A stretch of 64,000 bases of DNA from Marchantia polymorpha subsp. ruderalis (GCA_037833965.1 AP031354.1:28188001-28252000); one strand, 5' to 3'. Counted from the first letter of the stretch, positions 1 to 12,500 are shown. Program-made: numbers and translations. Notes: generated by a model not told the origin, from the sequence alone.

Positions 1-900
1 CCTTATCTATTTCTTCAATCTTTTTACACTGAATAAATTGTGTATAACATGAGTAGATTGATGAACTCTTTTTATCAATCATAGTAACTTCAGCTAAAAT
101 ATTTATTTTTCACCAAATTAAAATTATTATAGTTTTTTTTTCATCTGATAGACTAGTAAAATCTACCAATGCAATGTAATGAACATGCACTGTTTTTAAA
201 CTTGTGTGTAAGATGTATTTTTCTAAATTGAGCAGGGTAATTTGCAGCCTATTGATTTTGAACATGTAAAAAATATCATGGAAATTATGTACTTTTTTTT
301 AAGTAAAAAAAGTAACCTTTTCTTGTTTACGTAAGTAAGAAGCTCACAGTGCTTTTTTATTTTGCATCCCGAGCTTTGCATACTTTGTTACTGTGACGCT
401 GTCTTGGGATTTCTGTAATAATCTTGAGTCAATTATAAATTCACGCTATTCTAGCATGAGTTTATAATCGACTCGGAGCTTTCAAGATACTTACTGTGGC
501 GGCAAAGTAGTAGCTCGTAATCGTACTCTAGTGCCTCTCGTCCTTATTTGCCCCAAGAGGAAGAGAGAGGAGAAGGAGATTGCTGAGATTCCTAATGTAG
601 GCAGAGGCAGACTTGCATGTTGGTCTTGGAAGTATTTTTGTCGAAACTATTGCTTGCGCAGAACACAATTTGTGCAATTTTGGGCATACTCCCCAGCCCC
701 CCCTCGCCACTTTGGCGAGGGGGGGCCTGTGAGTGAGCTGGCAGGGCGGCGACGCACGTCATGCGTCCTTCTCTGGCACTGTCCGCTGCGCGTCGTCGGC
801 ACTACTAGAAGCCGGTTGTCGTCGATTTTCTAATCGCAGCCTCTCGATCGATCCTCGCCCGCGTCTCGCCCCTCAAGGCGGTAAATAGCATGCACTCGAC
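1..900. other. gene-free left edge
   Basis: The first 500 bases are A+T-rich with many short poly-T and poly-A runs and no coding signal. From about 530 the base composition shifts sharply to G+C-rich, leading into the VIT1-like fragment. Short open frames at 531-833 and on the opposite strand look like chance openings in G+C-rich DNA. They have no recognisable motif and no splice context. Confidence 0.6.
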
Positions 901-918
901 ACATTCTGCAGCGGCACA

Positions 919-950
919 GGGCACTCGAACAATCGATTGTTCGAGTGCCC
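919..950. repeat. perfect 32-bp palindrome
   Basis: The half-site GGGCACTCGAACAATC (919-934) is followed directly by its exact reverse complement (935-950), with no spacer. It lies about 80 bases upstream of the ATG of the VIT1-like fragment. Its outer GCACTC/GAGTGC hexamers are shared with the hairpin at 1219-1261. Confidence 0.95.
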
Positions 951-1028
951 GCTCCCGAAGGAAGAAGGAGGAGGAGGGCGAAGCAGGTTGAAATTTTTGA
1001 CGGCCACAGCCTCAGCAGAGGACGAGCG

Positions 1029-1196
1029 ATGGCGACGCACGAGTCGCATCACGTAGAGAAGCATTTCACGGCGGGGGAGTTCGTTCGCGATGTGGTCATC
1101 GGTATGTCCGACGGGCTGACAGTTCCCTTCGCCCTGGCTGCGGGACTCTCTGGAGCGGCCGCCCCTTCTTCGCTTGTAGTCACGGCCGGTCTGGCT
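1029..1196 (+). pseudogene. VIT1: truncated first exon of a VIT1/CCC1-type vacuolar iron transporter
   Basis: From the ATG at 1029, 56 codons match the N-terminus of plant VIT1 proteins as I recall them: HVEKHFTAGEFVRDVVIG, then SDGLTVPFALAAGLSGA, then VVTAGLA. This family moves Fe2+/Mn2+ into the vacuole by H+ exchange through five membrane helices and is about 250 residues long. Here the match stops after TAGLA at 1196, where EIAAG or EVAAG would be expected. The frame runs into unrelated residues and a stop near 1256. The remaining exons (the cytosolic metal-binding region and later helices) are not in the next several kilobases. The break falls just before an inverted repeat whose arms resemble the missing end of exon 1. 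The start codon context and an apparent 5' leader are intact, so it may be a truncated duplicate. An alternative is a functional exon whose partner exons lie beyond rearranged DNA, but I see none. Confidence 0.7.
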
Positions 1197-1218
1197 GGCT
1201 GCCGGCTGCCGGCGGAGG

Positions 1219-1261
1219 TGCACTCACCCGCCCAAGCCCATGGGTTGGGCGGGTGAGTGCA
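1219..1261. repeat. inverted repeat at the VIT1 fragment breakpoint
   Basis: Arms TGCACTCACCCGCCCAA (1219-1235) and TTGGGCGGGTGAGTGCA (1245-1261) are exact reverse complements around a 9-nt centre that is itself nearly palindromic. Read on the minus strand, the left arm gives ATGGGCTTGGGCGG followed by GTGAGTGCA. That would encode Met-Gly-Leu-Gly-Gly ending at a consensus splice donor, which is how VIT1 exon 1 is expected to continue (SMGLGG). The plus-strand arm is the same sequence missing one base. Confidence 0.9.
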
Positions 1262-1740
1262 TTCCTTTGCTTCATTCCGGACTCGATTTCTCGTCCCAGC
1301 CTCCCGCAGCCGCCAGCAATCGACGTGGACGTGGGGGAGGGGTCAAATTAGTCTTCGATTGATTCATACTCCATGCCGAAAGCAGTTCGGGACGCATCGA
1401 GTCTTGGGAGTTGCTGGCTGAAGTTCACCAGGCAGACCTAAGTGTCGACGACGATGACGCCTCCACGCCTCCACGGATCACCTTCCGATTCACTTTTGCC
1501 GGCTGCGTAGGCTACTGCCCCATCCTCAAGTGGTTCGACCTGTCGCACGCATTCAGCGCGCTGGTGAACCGCCTGAGGCAGCCGCAGGCATTCGTGTCTC
1601 TACGCCAGTGAGTCAATTTTGGATCTGAATTATCACGGGTCTACATGGATACAATGCTGATTGGGAGTTCCATCACACTTATCGTTTGGCTCCGCTCTTG
1701 AAGTACTACTGCTCAGACGTGGAAGTATCGTCTACCACCA
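1262..1740 (+). other. G+C-rich exon-like stretch of unknown origin
   Basis: An open frame covers about 1411-1611 and contains an acidic run (SVDDDDAS) and the segment YCPILKWFDLSHAF. It has no ATG start. It is preceded by possible acceptors (cccag near 1302, accag near 1431) and ends near a strong donor-like sequence, GTGAGTC, at about 1609. This could be an exon fragment of another gene lying next to the VIT1 fragment. I do not recognise the peptide. Confidence 0.25.
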
Positions 1741-1744
1741 TAGA

Positions 1745-1816
1745 CTGCCTGATGACGGTACATACTGTGATCCCAGTCCACTGCCTGATGACGGTACATA
1801 CTGTGATCCCAGTCCA
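1745..1816. repeat. perfect 36-bp tandem duplication
   Basis: Two identical 36-base units lie at 1745-1780 and 1781-1816, each starting CTGCCTGATGACGGTACATA. The unit is a multiple of three, so a frame through it repeats a 12-residue peptide. There is no other evidence that the region is translated. Exact identity points to a recent duplication. Confidence 0.95.
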
Positions 1817-1980
1817 CCAGAGCAATCCTTGACATCTGGTAATAACGTACCAGATAGTGATCTACCGGTAATTTGTGACTTCCACCCGCACTTGAAGCAG
1901 CACCAGTATTTCCCTTCTTAGACGATTCTGATGCTTGAGAAGTAGATGTCAACTGCAACTAATTTTCAAATTCGTTGGGT

Positions 1981-2022
1981 TCAAATTCAAAGTTTGAATT
2001 CAAATTTGAACTTTGAATTTGA
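1981..2022. repeat. A+T-rich inverted repeat
   Basis: Arms TCAAATTCAAAGTT (1981-1994) and AACTTTGAATTTGA (2009-2022) are exact reverse complements. The 14-nt centre is rich in the same AATT/TTGAA words. It could extrude as a cruciform. Confidence 0.85.
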
Positions 2023-2097
2023 GTTTTGAGAGCTGAACAGCTCGTTACTGTTGAGTCAAGCAAGGTCGAATTCAGATGGGGTTCAGGCCGAGATGGA

Positions 2098-2553
2098 TCA
2101 TGTGAGTCCGATACAACACGCACCTTCTGCATAGGAATTACGCTCGTCCACAGACAATACTGACTCAAGCGGGACAAGACGATAGTGCACATTGGTCCAC
2201 CATTCGTCGTAATTTTCTGCACCTCTGAACCTGTCATACGTCCCATAGACCAGCCTTCGAAGGATTGCACGTTTCTTGATCCGTATTGTTTCGGCACTGT
2301 CATTATCATGGGCCGACATTAGGTTTCTGCATTCTGCATAGTTCTCCTTTGCTTTCTGTTCCTTGACTTTATCATAAACGTAGTACCCCGCAGCGGCCGT
2401 AGCCGTCAATGCGAAGGACGCCAAGAACTTGATAGACCCCAAGAAGACCCAGTGAGGTAATTCACTCTGTGAGCAGGAATCCAGCTCGATATTGATTGCG
2501 TTTCGGTTCTCCGATGTGATGTTAGGTGTGCTTAGTTCTCTAGTCCGTCTCAT
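2098..2553 (-). CDS. hypothetical protein with one predicted membrane segment
   Basis: A 151-codon minus-strand frame with a true ATG (complement of 2551-2553) and a TGA stop. The residue mix looks protein-like. The N-terminus is polar, a hydrophobic stretch around residues 34-58 contains FLASFALTATAAAGYYVY, and a K/E-rich helix (DKVKEQKAKENYAE) follows. The C-terminal half is rich in Arg, Trp and Tyr (LRRLVYGTYDRF, YDEWWTNVHYRL). This order suggests a single-pass membrane protein with a soluble C-terminal tail. I do not recognise the family. I cannot tell whether it is a whole small gene, one exon of a larger one, or chance. It lies just right of the repeat-rich VIT1 fragment island. Confidence 0.42.
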   Translation of the reverse strand: MRRTRELSTPNITSENRNAINIELDSCSQSELPHWVFLGSIKFLASFALTATAAAGYYVYDKVKEQKAKENYAECRNLMSAHDNDSAETIRIKKRAILRRLVYGTYDRFRGAENYDEWWTNVHYRLVPLESVLSVDERNSYAEGACCIGLT

Positions 2554-2599
2554 GTGGGCTGTATTTTCTGACGCTGGAATTTGTTGTTGTTGACAACAG

Positions 2600-5500
2600 T
2601 GGCAGTGGAATCCATCCTCGATGCGCTTTACGTGTCACTGTCTCTGGTCCAAAATAACAGCGTCTTCACACTGGGACAAAATACTGTTTTTCCCGGAGCT
2701 GACATCTGTATCGATCCATCGACGACCAATTTGACAACGGTTGCTTGCATCTCACCGAAGCTTCTTCCATCATTTGCTTTGAAGACATCGTCAGTCTAGG
2801 CATACTTTCCTCGGAGAGGAGTTGAAATATTAAGGTAGTGAGTGGAACACATTCCAGATCTAGACATATTGATTAAACACGTTGATTCGATTTGTTGTGA
2901 GTGTTGCTATATTGTTGGCACCAGTGTGGAGACAATACTAGAATAGATGTTGACAAGCGCTGCTATCTCAAAAAACCTGCCAAATATTTGTATAGATTAT
3001 ACTTTCTGATCTGTTCGTTTAGATTACAAGTCGATGGGAAGGCTAGATCGCTGGATATTCAGAAGAACATGTGCACACCGTTGTATATGGAAGTTCTCGT
3101 CTTGCGGAGGCTCTGAGAGCGAGAAGGGGTCAGAGCATGCAGCTTTGGAGGATAGGAAGTTTGAACGATTGCACATCCGAAAGAAGTTCATGGACAGATG
3201 ACATTTCCTATCCACGATGGGATCTTCCCAACCATCTGGACATTTTCCCCCAGGTTTCTTAGATATTCACTTACTATGTAGACCATCAAATGTGTGGATT
3301 TGAAGGCAAGAATGGAGGTTGTAGATACAAATGTAGAGTATATGAAAAAATGATACACTGTGAATGTCAGTAGTCAAGATGGTGCCAGACGGACCAGTCG
3401 ATTTCCTCACGCGCCTGTGATGGTATATAACGCTGCGATCAGTACACAGGGTGCGTGGAGTGAGGGAGGGTAGCTCGCGTGATTTGTTCCACTCGGTGAG
3501 ATGATTCGTTGATGCGATCGAGGAGAAGGAGGAGGGAATCATGTTCAGGCGTGGGAGTTCGGGGATGGAGAAGGAGTAAGAGTAGCTCGGCCTGCTCAGG
3601 TGCAGGAAGCAGGGGACCGATCAATGACAATGACAGACTGATTTCCTCTAAGACCATCTGTTGTTGTTATAGGGTATAAATGTACCAAGAGGTTCTAACT
3701 AAGGGTTTAAAATTGGGTTACCGAGAAGAACGTTTTTGAAATTTGCAAGCTTCAAACATAAGAGTTCGCGGTAGATGATCTATGGACTTCACCAGTTGTG
3801 TGAATAGAGTTTGCACTCTGCTCGATGCACTCTCTCATCTCGTAACTTCAGATAAGGAAATTTCTCTCGTCTTGATCCGACCTGGATTCCGGGTTACCGA
3901 GCTCCCTGTCCTCGTTAATGGAGTAGTTGTCCACAAGCTGTCCAGATTTGCGTCGCATTTGTTTCATGTGTCAAGTTGTTGAGGACGGATGTGGATGCTC
4001 AAATGCCCCGATTCGCGGGTTACGCAATTCCTCTCTCACGTGCAGTTTGGTTATACCTCCCTCTAAATTGAAATCACTGAGACATTTACTTCTGTGGCTG
4101 GGTACTGTTTGAGATCACGAAGCAGTTCTTCTTCGTCACACTAAAATACAATTCACACGGGTTGAAAGTCGAGCCCATGGTATTCAACTTAGAAGGAGAG
4201 AGATGAGGGCGAAGGCTTCCAAGTCCAAGAGTAGAAGGGAAATTACGAATCAGATACCCTTCATTATCCAGCAATTATTGTGGCCCTAATGCACGTTGTC
4301 CCCAGTCATGCAAAATGTTCTTTCTCTTAACTTGCAACTTCCAAATGACCACCTTCCGATTCTGTCCCCTTCCATGTCCTTTATCTGTGGAATTCTCACG
4401 TCCTTTTTCTCATTCAAGTACAAGAAATTGTACCAGAAAGTGTCCACAAGTTTCATGTCTCTCAGTCCCCTCCCTGTTCGACCGAAATCAAATGGGTCCA
4501 GAAACCGGCTCAAAGGACAGTTACTTGCCGAACGTGCCATGACCCCCTCCATCCGAGAGACAAGTACTTACTCTTTAGGATTTTATCAACTCCTTTGACC
4601 AGATCTGGTTTCTGTTGACACTTGAACTGATCACTGACCAGAGTATACCAGAGGAGTTTTAGGTGGCCAGAAATTTTGCCAACTAGAGAATATGAGACAC
4701 AAATCGTTAGGAAAAACACATCAACTGAAAGTAGCAAGGTGCCGAGGGTCCTTGTGGAGTGAACTTTCTACCTCCTTGATTGAGTGTCCTGTCAAATCTC
4801 CAATGTACGCTCTGCCTACTGCCTGCTGATCTGTGGATCTGGACTCTCAAAAGCGTTCACATAAATTCAACACTCGGATTGTGAAGCCTGCATGAATTGG
4901 GAATGGAAATGGGAGAGAATACTCTTCGGAATGACTTACCTTTCGGAAGCTTGGGCCAGAAGTCAGTGGGGAAAGCTCCTGTCTGAGGCATCTGCGTAAA
5001 AATAGGAATAATGAACGGCACACAATTAATGCAAACTTCCGTTCGAACTTCACGAACAGGAATCAACAGGGAGCCAATTCTCAGAAGCTCAGTTCCCGAG
5101 AAATTCACACATCTTTCTGGTAACTAATTCGTCCAAGGTTGTTGTCTTGCTACTGCTAATCTGAACCCTGTTAGCCGTAAACCAAAGTGAGAAAAGACAA
5201 ACATACAAATAACTTCTAGCCTGCTGCTGCTGATAAAGGGAAATTTAATTCTACAGTTCAAATCGAGGACCTTCTCTCTCTAGTACTACGAACAAACAGG
5301 AACAAAACGAATACCTTCTCCAAGCTCCGAAGTATACTGCTGGACATGACGAAATATTGCAATCTGCTACCTGTTCGAATGCTGCATATAACATCCATCG
5401 AATGTGCGAGATAATCTGCACCCTTACAGACCTCTGTATCAGAACCACCACTGGTACTTAACCGTAGAATCGAAGCAGACAGATAGGTAGATAGACATAT

Positions 5501-8500
5501 CAGGCATGCATGCGTCGTGCTACAGAAATTATCTTTCTCTATCCGATTTTAATCCACAAGGAGAGATTTAAGGTTGGATTTGCTGTGGAAAGTTGCACTT
5601 TATGGCCGGATGTAGATGAATAGAAGACATTGTATCAATGAACTGCCTCTGCAATATACCATCTATCTACCATTCGAGCATGCGTAGAGACAGGGGACTT
5701 GAGGAAGAGTAGGAGTGATAGGTACGTACTGTGTACAAAGCTGCAATCTGCTCCAATAAACCTCTAGCACTCGCAGCACTGTTTGTGATTCGGTGTCCTC
5801 TCACAACGGGACGGCTGACGCTGGCTCAAGTTTCGATTGCTCCTCATCGCTAAGCGGGAGAGATATTTGTCATATTTGTACTTTCGAGACAACCTGTATT
5901 TAATCCACGGAGTACCTCTTCTCTCTCATCGTGAGACGCAACCCTTGCACACAGACTGTAGATGTCAGTCAGTTCATTTGGGAGAAAATAAAATGGACTT
6001 ACCGGTCCACATTTGAATGTCATTCTTCATCGTTGTGAGTGGCACGGTTTCCATACCATTCACTACCATTCCAGATTATCCTAAGGTTGTGTCAATAAGC
6101 TCAGGACTGAAGAATTTGAACCCCAAAGAACAGCTATCATGAACAAGCTCCAGCACATCTATTACCACAATCAACGTAAGATAAAGGCAGATTCAAGATA
6201 GATAGCATTGCACTTCGGATAAATCACTTTAAAACTCATTTCACTCTGCTCTTAAATTGAAAATTCACGCGGTAGACTGAAGTTCTTGACCTCCAAAGAA
6301 GCCTGTTCCCGAATTGCCTGATCATCAAGCGAGTGACAATTTTATAATCAATCCACGTTTATATCATAGTCTACGCACGATTGAGGGACGAGTTTCAGGT
6401 CAATGAAAAGACCGTGGTCAGCATCAGCCATCTTTGGCGTCAAAGGCACGGAAATTACGACCACGACCACTGCACACCTATTGCTTGAAAGGGCCAGGGG
6501 ATGCGCATGAGCATAGTCCACCGTGGTTCCAATCAATGAGACTATCGTACGAATAATATGATCAAATATGGAAAACCGTGCGCGCCTAAAACTATTCACA
6601 GGATGAACTACATAGTGCATTTAATAAATTCTCGATTCAAAACAAGGGTCAGATATCACAATCCTGTTTCTCTCTGACTCGTCCTCTTCCCCACTAACGG
6701 CGGTCCTGGAGCTCGGGTCAAGGTATGTTCATCTGGCTGGCCGTCCTGAACTAAGGAACTATCTTTTCTCTCTTCCCCATCTCAGCAAATTCAATTTACT
6801 GTTAGTCAGTTATATACTACGGACTTACGAAAGTGATCAGAAGGACTCAATCTGAAGAACATCATGTACTTATACCATTGCCTTGCTGCCCAATGGCCGG
6901 AAGAATTGCTGTTCTCTTCTTATGCAGCCACATTTCAGATTAGATCCAGAAGAAAAGAGAACTTTGACAGTGAAACGAATTGATGCTGTTGGGATATTTA
7001 CAACCCATTCGTGATCCGTGTAGTACATCGATCAATCTTAAAAACGAATTCCACGATTCAGAATAGGATTGAAACAAATTTTAGGTGAACACATCTTTCC
7101 CTGTCGAGCTTCCTGGGTTTTTTTAACGTACAGAGAGTTTCAACCAACTGAAAAAGTACACATTTGAACCATGGTTATCTTCCAACAAGATTCGCTCTAC
7201 TATCTCACCAGCTCTTACGATGAACCTAAACTACAGAGAGTCCACATACAGCGGAACGTACCATGAAATATATATATATATATATATGAATATTATTTCT
7301 TAGACAACTTGAAATTCCTACTCGGTTGGCACAGTGTTTGCGATATGCCTTCCGAGAATTGAAGTTATGAAAATCTTCAGTATTTCTGAATCAAAGGATA
7401 TCTATAGTAGACAACAAAAAGCACAAAAGACATTGTTGTATTTGACTTATTTGAATCTATTTGAATAAATATTGATTTGTAAAGATGAAAATCTTTACGA
7501 TGAACAAGCAAAAATTTCATCCTGTCAAAACTTTCTTTACTGGTTCACTTTAAACAGCGACACAGATGTTCAGAATATCTTCAAACGCAGGTTATAATCA
7601 TTTTTTAATATATAATATGCTCAAAATGATAGTGCATTTTACTTTACAGAGGTATTACTAAAAGAATTTGAACAATCATATTATTATGTCTTTTAACTAT
7701 TCTATGTATCATATGATAAGAATTAAATTTTACTCCGAAGCGCCTCTTTACATAAATTGGTGCATACCCCGCAATCTGTCATTTGAAGGGTGGAGATAAG
7801 TTTGCTTATATCCCAACGAAAAGTATATGTAAATTCTGTTCATGTAGGTACACAATAAACGGATTAAACGGATAGACAGTAGTAACATACGCAGCAGATG
7901 GATTCCTAGAGTGGCCTCTGCGTGCAGTTTCACGGCATTATCTTCTTCACTTCAAAAACAACAGTCAAACCGTTGGGTTGCTTAGCAGGTATGATAGGTT
8001 ACAGCATTTTTGGAATGCATGCGAGCCGTACTACAATCACCCCCACAACTTCTGACCGTTCTCTTGAAAATCAGAAAGCTACGGAAGGACTCGTCAAATT
8101 TTAGTTACAGATAGACGGCCTCACCTCTTTCGCTCAAAGATATTCAAGTTTTCAGAGCCATGCGCTCGAAGATGCGAGTTGGTTACCTGTTTCTCCCTGT
8201 AACCTCCACATTTTCGCAAATCCTTACTGAAATCCAGATCTTTTTTATTCATCCGTTATGAGTTTTAAAATTTTTCATATAATATGATCCCAGTCCCCGC
8301 AACAAACTGTAGTCAGAAAAAGCAATAATTCAATGATGTCTAGATTTGTAAGAAGCTAAGAGTGGAGACTCTACCGAGTTTGGTGGTAAATTCAATACAT
8401 GAAAAGTGTAGCTTTTTTCGTCTCTACTTTCGTTGATAATGCGTACTGTCCTATCTCATCTGAGAAATTAATCTTAAAAATCAAAATATATGGTCACCTC

Positions 8501-9440
8501 GGGTCACAAGTAATCAATCAAACCAGAATTGTAGACATTATTTTTAGTACCATCGTATTTTTAGTACAACGTGCCTTTGAATCTGGATGTCCAGATGATC
8601 CACAATTAAAAGTTATCTTAGCTCCTAGCACATACCGTCTCTCATCGTAGAAATATTGCAGATCCAATATTTTAAAGATTTGAATAAATATTTCTTATAG
8701 GTGGTGATAATGAGTAAATCTATGTACTCATTACCGACTCATGTACTGTAAAGAAACGAAATCTCATGATTGAATTACTTGATTCTTGTGATTCTCATTA
8801 TAATCGTTCACTGCATACTACGATACAAACTTGGGGAATTTTGAAATATGTCTATGGTCAACTTTGGAAGGATAGCAAAGACCTACTTTTCTTCTTACAT
8901 TAGTATATGACGTGTATCAGTCTACGGAATACTTGGAAATCCTACTGATGTGACGATTTCATAGTCGTTTGGCTGCATGCCCATACCTTACGTTTAATGA
9001 AGATCTCATCTCGTCAATAAGACATCTGCATCATTATTCAACGTGAACAGGTTGAGCTTTATGGGATGTGCAGCAGCTTGTGGAGAGAGAGTTTTGCTTC
9101 TTGTGTACACGAAGAACGCATAATGAACGAGAATACCCAATTCAGGATCCACAGTAAAACATTGCTTGGAGCTTGGACCTTGAATTACAATTCGGCTACG
9201 AGTGATTTCAAGAACAATGTTCCAACATATCGACAAGCTGCCGTGCTGTTAAGTAACCTCCACATGTCAACTTACATGAAGCAGCTAATTTCGAGTGTCT
9301 CTTCATGAATTGATGATTCGAACAGACTAATAAAAAGTTAAGGTCATACTCACAATTCTCAAAAAGTGCTCGATTTGCGTCTAAAACATTACGGCCCACA
9401 TGTTTGTAGCTGGTCCATTGTAACTATCACAGGAACAATT
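2600..9440. other. gene-free A+T-leaning DNA
   Basis: Open frames here are short, unrelated to any family I recognise, and lack exon-like splice context. Local features include a TA dinucleotide run near 7268-7287. I see no reverse transcriptase, transposase or integrase motifs, so any transposon-derived DNA here is too decayed or too short to recognise by eye. Confidence 0.5.
7268..7287. repeat. TA microsatellite
   Basis: An uninterrupted run of alternating T and A of about 20 bases in otherwise unremarkable A+T-rich intergenic DNA. Confidence 0.9.
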
Positions 9441-9455
9441 GTATAAGGTGAGTAT

Positions 9456-9500
9456 AATGCCCTCGACACATATGTTGACACCATATGTGTCGAGGGCATT
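9456..9500. repeat. 19-bp perfect hairpin
   Basis: AATGCCCTCGACACATATG (9456-9474) and its exact reverse complement (9482-9500) enclose a 7-nt loop (TTGACAC). It lies in gene-free DNA. The arm includes TCGACAC beside the loop, as does the hairpin at 39541-39594. Confidence 0.95.
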
Positions 9501-12500
9501 CGTATCTGCAGAAGATCATGGTGTATCGCAGCATTGTCTAGTATATTGAGATCTACACAGTCTTATCTTGCGCCGTATGTATGGTATCCGCATATGTATT
9601 CAATTGGTATTTGTATTACATGTTGGAAAATTACCCTTCAGTGTATACCAAATCTCGAAGACCATGATTTGCTACAGAGTATCGCAAAGATGTTCCAGCT
9701 AGGTGAAACCAATGGCATAACTTTTACAAAATACGAACGATGACAGATGGAAACTCCTTCTTCCTTTCTGCAGTCATATGATTACGGTACTATTCGACAG
9801 AGAAGTGTACAGCTCTTGTACGCGATGCACGTTGTTTTATGCCTTGATTCCACTCGCTTGTGTCTCAGTGGAGCATAGAATATCGTGTACAGTATTGCAT
9901 GGGAGAGAATGATACTTTTCCTGGAGATGAGAAGTGAGTGCTCAACAGAGAAGTCAAGGCACACAAACAGGACATGTTCCTCATGGAGCCCATTGGCTTC
10001 CAGAGTTTGAGCTTGAGGTCGTATGTATTCAATGCAGATCATAGATGAGTCTGCCCCGCATAGATTACTGTGTAAACTCATCTCACTATTTATACTGCCT
10101 TGCATACATTTCTGCAGTGATACTGAAGCACTCATCGTATTTGGTTCACGTTGAGCTGTTCATGTGGGTTTAGGTCCGTCGGCAGAGGAGCTATGTGACC
10201 GGTTTTACAATTTCGATAATCTTTTTGTTTTCCTCTGGTGGATGTTAGATATAATAGACTTTAAAAAGGTGAACAAAAAGCTAAAAAGGCGGCGGTGATT
10301 CTGCATGTATCATTTAACATGACAAGAATACAACGCGTATCATGTTGGTGACTATGACATTAATGCAACTATGCTTGAGAATATACAGATTGATTTATGG
10401 AGCATGATCCACTGTGCTCTCTTTTTGAAACACTTTCAATTTAATTTTTAATTTCTCAGATTACTTTTTGGAATGAGAGTCTTATCACAGAATTATTCAA
10501 TTGTTAGCTTCAACAGGCAGGGTTACTTCTTTGTTCTAAAAACTAAGATGTAATTGTGTATAACTTCGTTGACATTGTTAAAGTAGACTAGGTCAAAGTC
10601 ACTTGCATGTTTATGTATGTTCAATCAAACCTGAGTTCATTCACCACCAGATTCTATGGGAAATTCGAGTGCAAGATTTCAACGCAGGTGAAGAGCATGT
10701 TATTGGATTAAGTATTTACTCAATGATGTGAAGGTATAAATCTATAATCTAGCGATGAATTATTTAGGAATATCAACATATTTAATTGGAACAATGAAGC
10801 TAGTATCTAACCGATAAACTAGACAACAAAAAGGATGAGAGGGTGAGACAGAGACAGATCTATCAACGGACTTAAAAAAAGAAATGATTGTATATCAATG
10901 CAACATCTTTTTATCTCGCCCTATCACTTCGTCTTTTTCTATGTATATTACTGTAAGTTAATTTGAAGTGCTGGAATCTATTGATGATGTCTTCAAATCA
11001 ATTTGATCTTTTTGAAAACTACTGTTCTTATATAGCTGGTCATCGGGAGTTTGTAGGCTTAGAGGTGTATGATTCCAAAAAATTAGTCTTGCATAACGGC
11101 TGTAAAAGGACAGTAATAAGCGAAACTTTAAACAATGATCAGCAAATGATGGTTATGAGAATGTGAGATTCCCTTATCTAACTATCTAAGATTTCTGAAT
11201 GTACTTTACATGCATTATATTTTCCTGCTCCATTCTTTCTGAATCGTATGGTTCGTTATCCATCAATTAGATCATTTGCACTTCTTTGTTGGGATGAGAT
11301 GTTTCTGTCTCGTAACGTGATTATTCGAATTTCAAGCAAAGAAGTATTGAGCTCCAAGAAAAGAAGAGATAAACGAACCAAAACGATGGAATAAACTTGA
11401 AATGTGTTAAGTAGAGGTAACAGTTATATTCCAAAGCATCTCTCCTTCGTAGATTTAAGAATTTCTCAAGCCTAGCCAGCGAGCAGAAGGCTTGTGCGTA
11501 GATTAGAATAGAATTACAAAAAATTATAAAAATTTCGTAAACAGGCGAAAGACGATGAACAAGAATGAGGAGTTAAAAAGGATAAACTACTTTTTGAGAA
11601 AGATATTTGGCCTAATAAGGATAGAATTGGGTAATATTCGGAACTTTTATCATGGAAGTCTCTGAAGTCGATGTATATAGGCTTACTTCCTGAACTGAAA
11701 TATGGTCTTATTAATGGAACTTGATAAGTTAGCAGTACACGGCTAGTGATAGGGTGATTCCGATCGATATGCACATGCAAGTTTGTGAAGATGTAGTTTT
11801 TGGGTGAAGTGGAGTAAGATAAGAGGAGTAACACAGGTCACAATAATTCTCCTATAATCAATGTATCACACAGGTTAAAGGGTTATTAGTTTGAAATTCA
11901 TATGGAAACATTGTGTCATGCCCAAGCATGTTGTCTATTGTTCCTGCTAGACATTAGAGTATATTTCTATTCAGCTCCAAACTAGTTCATCACAACCTTT
12001 TGACATTCAAATGATAATATATAAAATAATATTAAAAAAGTCCTTCTGGCGAAAGAGATGAAAAAAGTAAAAAGCATGACGTCCCACGTCATGTTGTATC
12101 AGAGATATCAGAAGAAATTTCTCTAAAATCGTTAAGACTAAGAAATTTTTTGAACGTTGTTATCTACAACTAACATCTAATGAATCTATCATCTGACAAA
12201 TGTCAACCAAATTGACAATCTTAACACTTTGAATATACATAATTTGTATTCCCTCCTCATTCGTAATACAAGCTACTTTGACTCGTAATTCTATGGTTCT
12301 CCTTCCTTTTCAAGCTCTTTCTTCAAGACACTCTAACATAAAACACGTCAGTATTCATTCAGTTGCGCCGAAATAAAAAGAAACGGCCGTTCTAAGAAAA
12401 ACCTCCTCAGGAACACCCATTGCTCAAAGTACCAACATTGGGTGTTGGGGGTGGTCAGAAGAGCTGTTGCTTGAAGTAAAACCTACCGGAACATGAACCT

